From contig NZ_JAVIZM010000001.1 in assembly GCF_031453555.1 (NCBI RefSeq), positions 1,929,001 through 1,993,000 of the forward strand: a stretch of 64,000 nt of DNA. Reading direction: 5' to 3'. The DNA is from Bacillus sp. SLBN-46. GTDB taxonomy: Bacteria > Bacillota > Bacilli > Bacillales > Cytobacillaceae. Position 1 is the stretch's first letter. Every line of letters begins with the position of its first letter. A model generated the notes under the pieces. It was not told the origin of the DNA, did no database searches, and was given only the letters and a program-made list of their open reading frames with translations. Positions 8,760 to 20,282 of this stretch are shown here, piece by piece. A program made the translations under genes and the position numbers.

Positions 8760-9965
8760 ATGAAAAATGCTAGAACATCTGGAACGTTTTTTATCGTCCA
8801 AGGGACAAGCTTATTTAAAATAATCGCTGCTCTGTTACTCTTTATCATATTGATTTTTTCTATAAGCGGCCTTTTAACGTCACTCAAGCCACAATATAGG
8901 CTGATGTCATCTTCTGTAAACCAAGCTGCCACAAATGTGAATGGAGAACTCCTCTACCAACTGATGGGCTGGGAAAATCACCATTTTCTAAAGGTGGAAA
9001 ATAATTGGGCTACAACACCTACTCTGACCAATTTGGTTTTTAAACTATCTAGTAATATTAATTTGAATGACCCACGAAGTCTTCTTGGAAGAGAACTCCC
9101 AGGATTCTATCAATTTGATGGAAAAATTCTTGTGGCAGGAGAGGGCACTAATTATACCAATATGCCAATTGAATCAGCACCGCCCATTGAGATTATGAAG
9201 GCAGAACGGGAAGCGGCATTACAAAATCTTGAAGGATTAGATAAGCCAACAAACGAGAATCCTTCTACAACGCCAGGGCAAACGACGGGAAATCGACAAG
9301 TCGTCTATGTTTACTTCTCGCATAATCGGGAATCCTATTTACCATATCTTAAGGGTGTAACCAATCCAAATCTGGCTTATCATTCTCAAATTAATGTCAC
9401 AAAGATTGGTGACCAGCTTAGGACGAGTCTTAAGGATAGAGGAATCGGAAGTTTTATTGATAAAACAGATATCCAAGCAAACTTAAATAAAAAAGGTTGG
9501 AAATTTCCAAGATCTTATGAAGAATCACGATCTGTTGTCCAAACAGCCATGGCCTCTAATAAAGATTTGCAGTATTTTATTGATATTCATCGAGATTCGC
9601 AACGGAAGGACAAAACAACCGTATCGATTAATGGAAAACCGTTTGCTAAGCTTGCGTTTATTATTGGAGGTAAAAACCCAAATTATGAGAAAAATGCAAA
9701 GCTAGCAACAGAACTGCACAATCTTTTACAGAAAAAATATAAGGGATTAAGCAGAGGCGTTATGGTTAAAAATGAAGCTGGATCAAATAGTATCTATAAC
9801 CAAAACCTATCATCAAATGCTATTCTAATTGAGTTTGGCGGGGTAGATAATACGTTTGAAGAGTTAAACCGTTCTGCTGATGCTCTTGCTGAAGTATTTA
9901 GTGAGTACTACTGGCAGGCAGAAAAGGTGAATCAGGATGTTAAGCAGTCAACTGATAAACAATAA
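8760..9965 (+). CDS. spoIIP: Stage II sporulation protein P
   Basis: 401-residue peptidoglycan amidase/endopeptidase of the SpoIID-SpoIIM-SpoIIP engulfment machine, which thins septal wall so the mother cell can engulf the forespore. One N-terminal membrane anchor (about residues 20-42) is followed by a Ser/Thr/Pro linker and the C-terminal SpoIIP domain with its hallmarks YFSHNRESYLP, IDIHRDS and LIEFGGVDNT. Downstream of gpr as in B. subtilis. A ribosome binding site GCGGGGTGG precedes ATG 8760. Confidence 0.95.
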   Translation: MKNARTSGTFFIVQGTSLFKIIAALLLFIILIFSISGLLTSLKPQYRLMSSSVNQAATNVNGELLYQLMGWENHHFLKVENNWATTPTLTNLVFKLSSNINLNDPRSLLGRELPGFYQFDGKILVAGEGTNYTNMPIESAPPIEIMKAEREAALQNLEGLDKPTNENPSTTPGQTTGNRQVVYVYFSHNRESYLPYLKGVTNPNLAYHSQINVTKIGDQLRTSLKDRGIGSFIDKTDIQANLNKKGWKFPRSYEESRSVVQTAMASNKDLQYFIDIHRDSQRKDKTTVSINGKPFAKLAFIIGGKNPNYEKNAKLATELHNLLQKKYKGLSRGVMVKNEAGSNSIYNQNLSSNAILIEFGGVDNTFEELNRSADALAEVFSEYYWQAEKVNQDVKQSTDKQ

Positions 9966-9983
9966 GTGTAAGGGAGCAGTTGT

Positions 9984-10310
9984 ATGAAGTTATTTATGCT
10001 TAAAAGCGTTGGTATTGCCGCTCTCATGCTAATCTCTGTTTTAACAGGCATGCAATTAGCCAATAACGGAATTCATAAAATGAAAGGGTACGACGATCCA
10101 AACTTTCATCAGGCTGTCAGCTTAAATGAAACTGATAATCACATAAGTGCCTCCATATTAGGTAAAAATATTTCCAGTCATGATATCGAAGCAAAGAAGA
10201 AGAAGCTTGAAGAGATAAGCGCCTATAACTTCTTTTCCTCAATGGGGAGAAAAATGTCTGATGGGATATCAAATGCCTCTGAAAATCTGATTCAAAAAAT
10301 AACGAAATAA
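9984..10310 (+). CDS. yqxA: YqxA family protein (DUF3679)
   Basis: 108-residue protein with one N-terminal hydrophobic segment (about residues 6-25) that could be a signal anchor, then a short charged tail with the SSMGRKMSDGIS stretch. It lies 18 bases after spoIIP with an AAGGGAG ribosome binding site, and the same neighbour in B. subtilis is yqxA. The operon arrangement suggests expression in the mother cell with spoIIP (inference). Function unknown. Confidence 0.8.
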   Translation: MKLFMLKSVGIAALMLISVLTGMQLANNGIHKMKGYDDPNFHQAVSLNETDNHISASILGKNISSHDIEAKKKKLEEISAYNFFSSMGRKMSDGISNASENLIQKITK

Positions 10311-10315
10311 AGCAA

Positions 10316-10345
10316 AAGCGGTGCCTAAAAAGGTGCCGCTTTTCG
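10316..10345 (+). terminator. Terminator after yqxA
   Basis: AGCGGTGCC / GGTGCCGCT stem (two G-T wobbles), loop TAAAAA, then four T. Confidence 0.75.
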
Positions 10346-10352
10346 AATTTAA

Positions 10353-10381
10353 TTGAATCTCGAATGCTCTACTGATATAAT
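10353..10381 (+). promoter_or_regulatory. SigA promoter of lepA
   Basis: TTGAAT (10353-10358), 17-base spacer ending in TGA, TATAAT (10376-10381); the TG makes it an extended -10. The lepA start is 44 bases further on. Confidence 0.8.
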
Positions 10382-10424
10382 CAAAAATAGTGTACATGTG
10401 CGAGTATAGTAGGAGTGAAAGACC

Positions 10425-12260
10425 ATGAACAGAGAAGAAAAACTCAAACGACAATCAAAGATCAGAAATTTTTCCATTATCGCTCATATCGACCATGGAA
10501 AATCAACATTGGCTGATCGTATTTTGGAAAAAACAAATGCATTATCATCGCGTGAGATGAAAGACCAGCTATTGGATTCCATGGATCTTGAAAGGGAACG
10601 CGGGATTACCATCAAGTTAAATGCTGTACAGTTAAAATATAAAGCGAAAGATGGAGAAGAATATATTTTCCATTTAATTGATACACCAGGGCATGTCGAT
10701 TTTACGTACGAGGTATCAAGGAGTCTTGCTGCTTGTGAAGGGGCTATATTAGTCGTCGACGCAGCACAAGGAATTGAAGCACAAACACTAGCAAACGTAT
10801 ATCTTGCCTTGGATAACAACCTTGAAATTTTACCTGTTATTAATAAAATTGACTTACCAAGTGCCGAGCCGGAGAGAGTTCGGAATGAAATTGAAGAGGT
10901 TATCGGCTTAGATGCATCTGAAGCCGTTTTAGCTTCAGCTAAAGCTGGAATCGGCATTGAAGATATTCTTGAACAGGTCGTGAAAACAGTTCCAGCTCCA
11001 ACAGGAGACCCGGAAGCTCCATTAAAAGCCCTGATTTTTGACTCGTTATATGACGCATATCGTGGCGTTGTTGCCTATGTTCGTGTAGTAGAAGGGTCTG
11101 TAAAAGTCGGCGACAAGATTAAAATGATGGCAACTGGAAAAGAATTTGAAGTAAATGAAGTGGGAGTATTCACTCCAAAAGCTACGCAACTTAACGAATT
11201 AACAGTTGGAGATGTTGGCTTCTTAACTGCATCTATTAAAAATGTCGGTGACACTCGTGTGGGTGATACCATTACAAATGCGAAAAACGGAACGACTGAA
11301 GCGCTTCCTGGTTACCGGAAATTAAACCCAATGGTATATTGCGGACTTTATCCAATTGATACAGCTAAGTTTAATGATCTTCGTGAAGCCCTTGAAAAGC
11401 TTCAATTAAATGATTCTGCTCTTCAATTTGAACCAGAAACGTCACAAGCGCTTGGTTTCGGTTTCCGTTGCGGATTCCTTGGACTTCTTCATATGGAAAT
11501 CATTCAAGAACGAATTGAGCGTGAATTTAAAATTGATTTAATTACAACTGCACCAAGTGTTATCTACCATGTCTACATGACAGATGGTACTAAAGTAAAT
11601 GTAGACAACCCTGCTAACATGCCTGAACCACAGAAAATTGACCGCGTAGAAGAGCCTTATGTTAAAGCGACAATGATGGCTCCAAATGATTATGTTGGTG
11701 CAATCATGGAACTTTGTCAGTTAAAGCGCGGGAATTTTATTGATATGCAATACCAGGGCGAGAACCGGGTTAGTATCGTTTATGAAATTCCTTTAGCGGA
11801 AATTGTCTATGATTTCTTCGATCAGTTGAAATCCAGCACAAGGGGCTACGCTTCTTTTGACTATGAGTTGATTGGTTACAAACCATCTAGCCTGGTTAAA
11901 ATGGATATATTACTAAATGCAGAACAAGTCGATGCATTAAGTTTTATTGTTCATAAAGACTTTGCTTATGATCGTGGTAAGGTTATAGTTGAAAAACTAA
12001 AGGAATTGATTCCAAGACAACAATTTGAGGTTCCTATACAGGCTGCAATCGGTCAAAAAATTGTTGCTCGTTCTACGATTAAAGCGATGCGTAAAAACGT
12101 GTTAGCTAAATGTTACGGGGGAGATATTTCCCGTAAACGTAAATTACTTGAAAAGCAAAAAGAAGGTAAAAAACGGATGAAACAAGTAGGGTCTGTTGAG
12201 GTACCGCAGGAAGCGTTTATGGCTGTACTAAAGATGGATGACAATAATACAAAAAAATAA
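10425..12260 (+). CDS. lepA: Elongation factor 4 (LepA) GTPase
   Basis: 611-residue translational GTPase that back-translocates or remodels stalled ribosomes. G1 [13 protein letters not shown]3 DTPGHVDF and G4 NKIDL are intact. EF-G-like domains II, III and V follow, and the LepA-specific C-terminal domain ends with [20 protein letters not shown]. Length is normal. It is preceded by its own promoter and followed by a strong terminator, so it is monocistronic here although hemW follows. Confidence 0.97.
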   Translation: MNREEKLKRQSKIRNFSIIAHIDHGKSTLADRILEKTNALSSREMKDQLLDSMDLERERGITIKLNAVQLKYKAKDGEEYIFHLIDTPGHVDFTYEVSRSLAACEGAILVVDAAQGIEAQTLANVYLALDNNLEILPVINKIDLPSAEPERVRNEIEEVIGLDASEAVLASAKAGIGIEDILEQVVKTVPAPTGDPEAPLKALIFDSLYDAYRGVVAYVRVVEGSVKVGDKIKMMATGKEFEVNEVGVFTPKATQLNELTVGDVGFLTASIKNVGDTRVGDTITNAKNGTTEALPGYRKLNPMVYCGLYPIDTAKFNDLREALEKLQLNDSALQFEPETSQALGFGFRCGFLGLLHMEIIQERIEREFKIDLITTAPSVIYHVYMTDGTKVNVDNPANMPEPQKIDRVEEPYVKATMMAPNDYVGAIMELCQLKRGNFIDMQYQGENRVSIVYEIPLAEIVYDFFDQLKSSTRGYASFDYELIGYKPSSLVKMDILLNAEQVDALSFIVHKDFAYDRGKVIVEKLKELIPRQQFEVPIQAAIGQKIVARSTIKAMRKNVLAKCYGGDISRKRKLLEKQKEGKKRMKQVGSVEVPQEAFMAVLKMDDNNTKK

Positions 12261-12270
12261 ATAACTAATT

Positions 12271-12314
12271 GGAGGTTAGGACATGCCTGTGACAGGCATT
12301 CTAGCCTCTTTTTG
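12271..12314 (+). terminator. Two-part terminator hairpin after lepA
   Basis: Outer arms GGAGGTTAG / CTAGCCTC enclose a perfect inner stem ATGCCTG-TGA-CAGGCAT, followed by five T. Confidence 0.85.
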
Positions 12315-12339
12315 TTACTAGCATAAGGAAGTGTTAAAA

Positions 12340-13479
12340 ATGATAAAAGCTGCCTATCTTCATATCCCTTTTTGTGAGCATATTTGTCATTATTGTGATT
12401 TTAATAAAGTTTTCCTAAAAGGGCAGCCAGTTGAGGACTATTTAAAAGCACTTGATCAAGAGATGAAACTAACTCTTGCAAAGTATCCAACCAATCAATT
12501 AGACACCATTTTTGTTGGGGGTGGAACACCTACCTCATTAAATGAACAACAGCTCTTTACATTTTGTGAGAGCATAAATAAAAACCTTCCACCAAGTAAT
12601 GATGTTGAATTTACTTTTGAAGCAAATCCGGGTGATTTATCCATTGAAAAATTACAAATATTAAAGGATGCTGGGGTAAACAGGATCAGCCTGGGCGTTC
12701 AAACCTTCAATGAAGACCTTTTAAAAAAAATCGGTCGTGTCCATAAAGCTAAGGATGTCTATCAAACCATTGAGAGTGCTAAAAGAGTAGGTTTTGAAAA
12801 TATCAGCATTGATCTAATCTTCAGCCTGCCTTCGCAGACAGTCGATGACTTTAAAGAATCATTAACGCAAGCTTTTTCACTCGATATCAATCATTACTCT
12901 GCATATTCATTAATCATTGAACCGAAGACTGTTTTCTATAATCTATTAAAAAAAGGGAAGCTCCCAACCCCTGGGGAGGATATAGAAGCCAAAATGTATG
13001 AGATATTAATGGATGAAATGGAGAAACATGGATTCCATCAATATGAAATAAGTAATTTTTCTAAGCCTGGTTTTGAGAGTAAGCATAACCTGACGTATTG
13101 GAACAACGAATATTATTACGGGTTTGGCGCTGGGGCACATAGCTATGTGAATGGGTTTCGACGCTCGAATTCAGGCCCATTAAAAAAATATATGGACCAA
13201 GTTAATAGCGGATTGCTTCCGGTTTTGGATGATCATCAAGTTACAAAAGCAGAACAAATGGAAGAAGAAATGTTCCTTGGATTGCGTAAAACAGAAGGAG
13301 TTTCCATTTCTCATTTTATTGAAAAATTTGATCAGGACCCCTTACAGTTATTTAAAAAGGAAATTACTGAATTAATTAGTAAGAAATGGATAGAAGTGAA
13401 GAACGATAATATATATTTAACTAAAACGGGTCGTTTTTTAGGAAATGAGGTTTTCCAGGCCTTTTTGGGCGCGGTCTAG
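12340..13479 (+). CDS. hemW: HemW-type radical SAM heme chaperone (coproporphyrinogen III oxidase-like)
   Basis: 379-residue radical SAM protein. The cluster motif C-x3-C-x2-C is seen as CEHICHYCDF near residue 15, followed by VGGGTPTSL and the HemN-family NRISLGVQTF and YWNNEYYYGFGAGAHSY segments. The N-terminus lacks the long extension of true HemN, and B. subtilis has the same gene after lepA, so HemW (heme chaperone) is more likely than an oxidase; the two are hard to separate by eye. ATG 12340 is chosen with AAGGAAG upstream; the in-frame GTG at 12331 would abut that site. Confidence 0.88.
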   Translation: MIKAAYLHIPFCEHICHYCDFNKVFLKGQPVEDYLKALDQEMKLTLAKYPTNQLDTIFVGGGTPTSLNEQQLFTFCESINKNLPPSNDVEFTFEANPGDLSIEKLQILKDAGVNRISLGVQTFNEDLLKKIGRVHKAKDVYQTIESAKRVGFENISIDLIFSLPSQTVDDFKESLTQAFSLDINHYSAYSLIIEPKTVFYNLLKKGKLPTPGEDIEAKMYEILMDEMEKHGFHQYEISNFSKPGFESKHNLTYWNNEYYYGFGAGAHSYVNGFRRSNSGPLKKYMDQVNSGLLPVLDDHQVTKAEQMEEEMFLGLRKTEGVSISHFIEKFDQDPLQLFKKEITELISKKWIEVKNDNIYLTKTGRFLGNEVFQAFLGAV

Positions 13480-13512
13480 TCAATCCGTCACAAATATCGG
13501 CTTTCTTTTTAA

Positions 13513-13540
13513 TTGACACCATCCCCCCTTTTTTGATAAT
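13513..13540 (+). promoter_or_regulatory. SigA promoter of the hrcA-grpE-dnaK-dnaJ operon
   Basis: TTGACA (13513-13518), 16-base spacer, GATAAT (13535-13540). Transcription would begin just upstream of the CIRCE element. Confidence 0.7.
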
Positions 13541-13552
13541 TTATTAATATAA

Positions 13553-13579
13553 TTAGCACTCGGTAACTATGAGTGCTAA
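13553..13579 (+). promoter_or_regulatory. CIRCE operator bound by HrcA
   Basis: TTAGCACTC (13553-13561), nine bases, GAGTGCTAA (13571-13579): an exact match to the CIRCE consensus. It lies between the promoter and hrcA, the classic class I heat-shock arrangement with HrcA autoregulation. Confidence 0.98.
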
Positions 13580-13591
13580 CAGAGGTGATGA

Positions 13592-14626
13592 ATGTTGCTA
13601 ACAGATCGTCAATTGTTGATTCTTCAGGTTATTGTTGATGACTTTATTCGATCTGCTCAACCAGTCGGCTCAAGAAGCTTGTCGAAAAAAGAGGAAATTT
13701 CCTTTAGCTCTGCTACGATTCGCAATGAAATGGCCGACCTAGAAGAGTTGGGGTATATTGAAAAAACGCATACCTCCTCAGGAAGAGTTCCATCTGAAAA
13801 AGGTTATCGGTATTATGTCGATCATTTACTCTCACCGCAGGCATTAAATCAGCAGGATGTTTCCATTATTCAATCGATTTTTGCCGAAAAAATTTATGAG
13901 TTTGAGAAAATTATTCAAAGGTCTGCAAAAATACTTTCTGAATTAACCAATTACACATCGATTGTGCTTGGACCAGCTGCTAGTATCAATAAACTGAAAA
14001 GAATTCAGATTATTCCTTTGAATAAGGAAACAGCGGTAGCCATCTTCGTTACAGATACAGGTCATGTTGAAAACAGAACCTTTTCCTTACCTGCCTCTAT
14101 TGATGTGAGTGATTTGGAAAAAACAGTAAATATTTTAAATGACCGTCTTGCTGGTGTTCCGCTAGAAGATTTGAACGACAAAATTTACAAAGAAGTTGCC
14201 ATGTTGCTTAGGCAGCATATTCATAATTATGATTTGATGCTGCATACAGTAGCAGATTCACTAAAAATGCCAGTCACTGAAAAACTTTTCTTTGGTGGAA
14301 AAACAAATATGTTAAGCCAGCCTGAATTTCATGATATAAGCAAAATCCGTACTTTACTAACCATGATTGACCAAGAAGAGTGGATTTACAATTTGATTCG
14401 AAAAGATTCAGCTGGGATTCATGTCAAAATAGGAACAGAAAATAATATCAGTGCTATGGATAATTGTAGTTTGATTACTGCTACTTATTCTGTTGGAGTT
14501 GAAAAGTTAGGTACAATTGCGATTCTTGGTCCAACCCGAATGGAATATTCACGTGTCATTGGGCTGCTCCAATTGTTAAGTAACGACTTGACGGCGGTTT
14601 TGACAAGACTGTATCAAACCAAGTAG
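13592..14626 (+). CDS. hrcA: Heat-inducible transcription repressor HrcA
   Basis: 344-residue repressor that binds CIRCE and depends on GroEL for activity. The N-terminal winged helix spans about residues 1-80 ([35 protein letters not shown]) and the rest is the GAF-like HrcA domain ending with [19 protein letters not shown]. Start has an AGAGGTGATG ribosome binding site 13 bases after CIRCE. First gene of the hrcA-grpE-dnaK-dnaJ group and controlled by its own product. Confidence 0.96.
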   Translation: MLLTDRQLLILQVIVDDFIRSAQPVGSRSLSKKEEISFSSATIRNEMADLEELGYIEKTHTSSGRVPSEKGYRYYVDHLLSPQALNQQDVSIIQSIFAEKIYEFEKIIQRSAKILSELTNYTSIVLGPAASINKLKRIQIIPLNKETAVAIFVTDTGHVENRTFSLPASIDVSDLEKTVNILNDRLAGVPLEDLNDKIYKEVAMLLRQHIHNYDLMLHTVADSLKMPVTEKLFFGGKTNMLSQPEFHDISKIRTLLTMIDQEEWIYNLIRKDSAGIHVKIGTENNISAMDNCSLITATYSVGVEKLGTIAILGPTRMEYSRVIGLLQLLSNDLTAVLTRLYQTK

Positions 14627-14645
14627 CACTGGCAATATTGAGTAA

Positions 14646-14675
14646 GGGTGAAATCCTTATGTTTCACCCCCTTTT
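14646..14675 (+). terminator. Hairpin between hrcA and grpE
   Basis: GGGTGAAA (14646-14653) pairs with TTTCACCC (14662-14669), followed by CCTTTTC. The tail is not a pure T-run, so it looks like a partial terminator or mRNA processing/stability element that sets hrcA below dnaK (inference). Confidence 0.55.
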
Positions 14676-14729
14676 CTATGAGAAATAATTTGACTATAAA
14701 TAGTAGATGCTTTAAGGGAGGTGAGTAAG

Positions 14730-15320
14730 TTGACAAATGAAAAAACCAATTCATTGAATGAAGAAGTAGAAATCGAGAGTGCTGACCAAGTTGAACTTAC
14801 CGAGGATCAAGCGGTTTTAAATGAAGAGCAAATTTTAGATGAAACCTCGGTAGACCCTGGTGAGGAGTATGTAAAACAAATCCAAGTGCTTAAGGATAAG
14901 TTAGAGGAAGCAGATAATCGTTATTTACGTCTTCAAGCCGATTTTGATAATTTCCGTCGTCGCACTAGATTAGATTTAGAAGCGAGCGAAAAATATAGAG
15001 CACAGAAACTTATTACTGATTTACTACCTGCATTAGACAACTTTGAAAGAGCAATGCAGGTTGAGGCAGACAATGAACAAACAAAAGCATTACTTCAAGG
15101 GATGGATATGGTATACCGAAGTTTGGTAGATGCCTTGAAAAAGGAAGGTGTGGAACCAATCGAAGCAGTGGGTAAAGAATTTGACCCGCATCAACACCAA
15201 GCAGTTATGCAGGGGGAAGATGAAAACTTTGGTTCTAACATTGTTACTGATGAATTTCAAAAAGGTTATTTGCTAAAGGATCGAGTGATTCGACCATCCA
15301 TGGTAAAAGTAAATCAATAA
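14730..15320 (+). CDS. grpE: Nucleotide exchange factor GrpE
   Basis: 196-residue DnaK cochaperone. An acidic N-terminus is followed by a long coiled coil ([30 protein letters not shown]) and the beta domain ending in [11 protein letters not shown] take TTG 14730 as start because GGGAGGTGAG is 8 bases upstream; a GTG at 14721 is part of that ribosome binding site. It releases ADP from DnaK. Second gene of the heat-shock operon. Confidence 0.95.
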   Translation: MTNEKTNSLNEEVEIESADQVELTEDQAVLNEEQILDETSVDPGEEYVKQIQVLKDKLEEADNRYLRLQADFDNFRRRTRLDLEASEKYRAQKLITDLLPALDNFERAMQVEADNEQTKALLQGMDMVYRSLVDALKKEGVEPIEAVGKEFDPHQHQAVMQGEDENFGSNIVTDEFQKGYLLKDRVIRPSMVKVNQ

Positions 15321-15342
15321 AGACTACATATTATTTTTTTAG

Positions 15343-17181
<1,839 letters not shown>

Positions 17182-17200
17182 GTTGTTGGCTAACTAACAA

Positions 17201-17243
17201 GAGAAAAAGTCAAAGTCAGTCTAAGGGCTTTGGCTTTTTCTCT
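17201..17243 (+). terminator. Terminator after dnaK
   Basis: AGAAAAAGTCAAAG pairs with CTTTGGCTTTTTCT across a 12-base loop. Some transcripts may stop here ahead of dnaJ. Confidence 0.75.
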
Positions 17244-17327
17244 GTACTAAGGAAAAGTATTTTATTGCAATCTACATCTTATGGGTGATAGAATAATCTT
17301 TATGTGAAAGATTCGGGAGTGGTAATC

Positions 17328-18458
17328 ATGAGTAAACGGGATTACTATGAAGTGCTTGGTGTCAGTAAGAGTGCTTCAAAGGATGAGATAAAAAAAGCGT
17401 ATCGTAAGCTCTCTAAACAATATCATCCTGATATTAATAAAGAGCCTGATGCGGCAGATAAGTTTAAGGAAATTGCGGAAGCATATGAAGTATTAAGCGA
17501 TGATCAAAAAAAGGCGCATTATGATCAATTCGGTCATACGGATCCGAATCAAGGATTCGGGGGCGGCGCTGATTTTGGTGGCGGCTTTGGTGGATTTGAA
17601 GATATCTTTAATACTTTCTTCGGAGGTGGCGGCGGCTCAAGAAGACGTGACCCTAATGCACCTAGACAAGGTGCTGACCTCCAGTATACAATGACAGTTT
17701 CTTTTGAAGAAGCAGCATTTGGAAAAGAAACCGATATTGAAATCCCTCGGGAAGAAACATGCGAAACATGTAATGGTTCAGGTGCTAAACCTGGTACGAA
17801 TCCTGAAACATGTAATCACTGCCATGGATCAGGTCAATTAAATGTGGAGCAAAATACTCCATTTGGCAGGATTGTGAATCGCCGTACATGTCATTATTGT
17901 AATGGTACCGGAAAAGAAATCAAACACAAATGTTCAACCTGCGGTGGTGCTGGTAAGGTAAAGAAACGTAAGAAAATTCACGTTAAAATTCCTGCTGGTA
18001 TTGATGATGGTCAGCAACTTCGAGTATCTGGCCAAGGGGAAGCGGGAATGAATGGGGGACCAGCTGGAGATCTTTATGTAGTTTTCCATGTCCGTCCACA
18101 TGAGTTTTTTGAAAGAGATGGCGACGATATTTACTGTGAAATGCCAATCACCTTTGTTCAAGCATCTCTAGGCGATGAGATTGAAGTACCTACTCTTCAT
18201 GGGAAAGTTAAACTGAAGGTTCCAGCTGGTACACAAACAGGTAAAAAATTCCGTCTTAAGGGTAAGGGTGTTCCAAATGTCCGTGGCTATGGTGTAGGTG
18301 ATCAGTACATTATCGTGCGAATTATCACCCCAACTAAGCTATCAGACAAACAAAAGCAACTTCTTAAAGAATTTGCAGAACTAAGCGGTAATTCACCAAT
18401 TGGTGAACACGAAGAAAGCTTCTTCTCAAAAGTAAAACGTGCATTTAAAAGCGAGTAA
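17328..18458 (+). CDS. dnaJ: Chaperone DnaJ (Hsp40)
   Basis: 376-residue type I J-protein. J domain (residues 1-70) with the HPD tripeptide (QYHPDINK), a Gly/Phe-rich region, then four zinc repeats CxxCxGx[25 protein letters not shown] and CSTCGGAG, and a C-terminal substrate domain. It stimulates DnaK ATPase and delivers clients. ATG 17328 after CGGGAGTGG gives the family start [11 protein letters not shown]; the longer frame from 17304 adds residues not seen in the family. Confidence 0.97.
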   Translation: MSKRDYYEVLGVSKSASKDEIKKAYRKLSKQYHPDINKEPDAADKFKEIAEAYEVLSDDQKKAHYDQFGHTDPNQGFGGGADFGGGFGGFEDIFNTFFGGGGGSRRRDPNAPRQGADLQYTMTVSFEEAAFGKETDIEIPREETCETCNGSGAKPGTNPETCNHCHGSGQLNVEQNTPFGRIVNRRTCHYCNGTGKEIKHKCSTCGGAGKVKKRKKIHVKIPAGIDDGQQLRVSGQGEAGMNGGPAGDLYVVFHVRPHEFFERDGDDIYCEMPITFVQASLGDEIEVPTLHGKVKLKVPAGTQTGKKFRLKGKGVPNVRGYGVGDQYIIVRIITPTKLSDKQKQLLKEFAELSGNSPIGEHEESFFSKVKRAFKSE

Positions 18459-18476
18459 GGATTGGAGTTGGTAGAT

Positions 18477-19418
18477 GTGAAATGGTCTGAAATCAGTATT
18501 CACACAACAAATGAGGCGATTGAACCTATTTCTCATATTTTGCATGAAGCTGGGGCGAGCGGTGTAGTCATTGAAGATCCATTCGAGTTGACGAAAGAAA
18601 GGGAAGATCAATTCGGAGAAATCTACCAACTAAATCCCGATGATTACCCTGAGGAAGGGGTAATCGTCAAAGCTTATTTACCCGTTAACAGCTTCCTTGG
18701 TGAAACCGTTGATGCCATAAAAGAATCAATCAATAACTTAATTATTTATAATATTGATATCGGCTTAAACAAAGTAACTATTAGTGAAGTGAATGAAGAA
18801 GAATGGGCAACAGCTTGGAAGAAGTATTATAACCCTGTTAAAATATCCGAAAAGTTTACGATCGTTCCTACATGGGAGGAATATACTCCGGTCAGCAGTG
18901 ATGAACTAATTATTGAATTGGATCCAGGTATGGCCTTTGGTACTGGAACACATCCAACCACCGTAATGTGTATTCAAGCTATAGAACGAACTGTTAGGCC
19001 TGGAGACCGAGTAATTGATGTAGGGACAGGATCCGGTGTATTGAGCATAGCAGCTGCCATGCTTGGTGCAGAAGATGTTAGGGCCTTCGATCTAGATGAA
19101 GTAGCAGTTACGCAGGCAAGGCTTAATATTAAGCTTAATAAAGTGCACCCATCAGTTACGATTTCCCAAAATAACCTGTTGGACAATGTTGAGGAAAATT
19201 CAGCAGATGTTATAGTTGCCAATATCTTAGCTGAAGTTATTTTGCGGTTTACTGATGACGCAGCCCGTGTGATTAAGCAGGGTGGTGCTTTTATTACATC
19301 AGGCATTATTAAGCAGAAAAAAGATCAAGTTAAAGAAGCATTAGTGAACTCAGGATTTGAAATTTTAGAAACAATCTTAATGGAAGACTGGGTTGCAATT
19401 ATTGCAAAAAGGATATAG
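18477..19418 (+). CDS. prmA: Ribosomal protein L11 methyltransferase
   Basis: 313-residue SAM-dependent enzyme that trimethylates ribosomal protein L11. Motif I is [20 protein letters not shown], and VANILAEVI corresponds to the NPPY-like catalytic motif of PrmA. GTG 18477 is chosen with GGAG 9 bases upstream and gives the expected N-terminus [10 protein letters not shown]; a TTG at 18462 is part of the upstream region. It lies 18 bases after dnaJ as in B. subtilis yqeT. Confidence 0.95.
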   Translation: MKWSEISIHTTNEAIEPISHILHEAGASGVVIEDPFELTKEREDQFGEIYQLNPDDYPEEGVIVKAYLPVNSFLGETVDAIKESINNLIIYNIDIGLNKVTISEVNEEEWATAWKKYYNPVKISEKFTIVPTWEEYTPVSSDELIIELDPGMAFGTGTHPTTVMCIQAIERTVRPGDRVIDVGTGSGVLSIAAAMLGAEDVRAFDLDEVAVTQARLNIKLNKVHPSVTISQNNLLDNVEENSADVIVANILAEVILRFTDDAARVIKQGGAFITSGIIKQKKDQVKEALVNSGFEILETILMEDWVAIIAKRI

Positions 19419-19424
19419 TGATGG

Positions 19425-19453
19425 AAAAAAGGGGTGGTTATTCCCCTTTTTTT
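19425..19453 (+). terminator. Terminator after prmA
   Basis: AAAAAAGGGG-TGGTTATT-CCCCTTTTTTT. Confidence 0.85.
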
Positions 19454-19525
19454 CATTTCCACCTTTTAAATTAACCGCTTCTTTAGTAAAATAAAGAGTA
19501 AAATGTTTTAGAGAGGGTGCATTGT

Positions 19526-20275
19526 GTGCAACGTTACTTTGTTAAACAACGAGCAAATGATGATCGTTTTTTAATTGATGAGGAAGACCGTCATCATATC
19601 GTAAAGGTTATGCGCATGCAAATAGACGATCAAATCATTTGTGTTGATCCTGAAGGGAAACAGGCTGTTTGCAGGCTTGCAGAAATTACCGATGAAAGAG
19701 TCGTTGCAGACGTTGTACAATGGAAAGAAGAGTCTCCTGAACTACCGATTACAATTACAATTGCTAGCGGCCTGCCCAAGAGGGACAAGCTAGAATGGAT
19801 TATTCAAAAAGGTACTGAATTAGGGGCACATCAGTTCCTCCCCTTTTCTGCTGCTCGTTCAGTAGTGAAGTGGGATGAAAAAAAAGCAGCGAAAAAAATA
19901 GATAGATGGCAGAAAATTGCCAAAGAAGCTGCTGAACAATCCCATCGTGCGGTAATGCCAGAAATTATTAGCCCGATGACATTTAAAGCTTTATTGGGAA
20001 AAAGTAAGGAATACCAATATAAATTGGCTGCCTTTGAAGAAGAAAGTAGAAAAGGGGAGGCCTCTGTTTTTGCTTCTACTTTGAAGCAAATGAAACAAGG
20101 GGAGTCCCTTCTTATCGTTTTCGGACCAGAAGGCGGTTTAGCAGATGAAGAGGTAGAGTTATTACAGGAACATGGGTTTAAACTTTGCGGGTTAGGCCCA
20201 CGTATTTTACGAACGGAAACAGCTCCACTGTATACACTGGCGGCTATTTCCTATCATTTTGAATTATTGAGGTGA
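19526..20275 (+). CDS. rsmE: 16S rRNA (uracil1498-N3)-methyltransferase RsmE
   Basis: 249-residue SPOUT-class methyltransferase. An N-terminal PUA-like part (HHIVKVMRMQIDDQIICVD) is followed by the SPOUT knot with GPEGGLADEEVELL and LGPRILRTETAPL, the SAM-binding signature of RsmE. It methylates U1498 in the decoding region of 16S rRNA. GTG 19526 with AGAGGG upstream gives MQRYF, the common start; an earlier in-frame GTG (19517) overlaps the ribosome binding site. Confidence 0.95.
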   Translation: MQRYFVKQRANDDRFLIDEEDRHHIVKVMRMQIDDQIICVDPEGKQAVCRLAEITDERVVADVVQWKEESPELPITITIASGLPKRDKLEWIIQKGTELGAHQFLPFSAARSVVKWDEKKAAKKIDRWQKIAKEAAEQSHRAVMPEIISPMTFKALLGKSKEYQYKLAAFEEESRKGEASVFASTLKQMKQGESLLIVFGPEGGLADEEVELLQEHGFKLCGLGPRILRTETAPLYTLAAISYHFELLR

Positions 20276-20282
20276 GGTTCCA

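Noticed and set aside
10484..10957. 157-codon antisense frame in lepA
   Set aside because: Lies wholly inside a highly conserved gene, with no ribosome binding site; typical shadow of codon bias.
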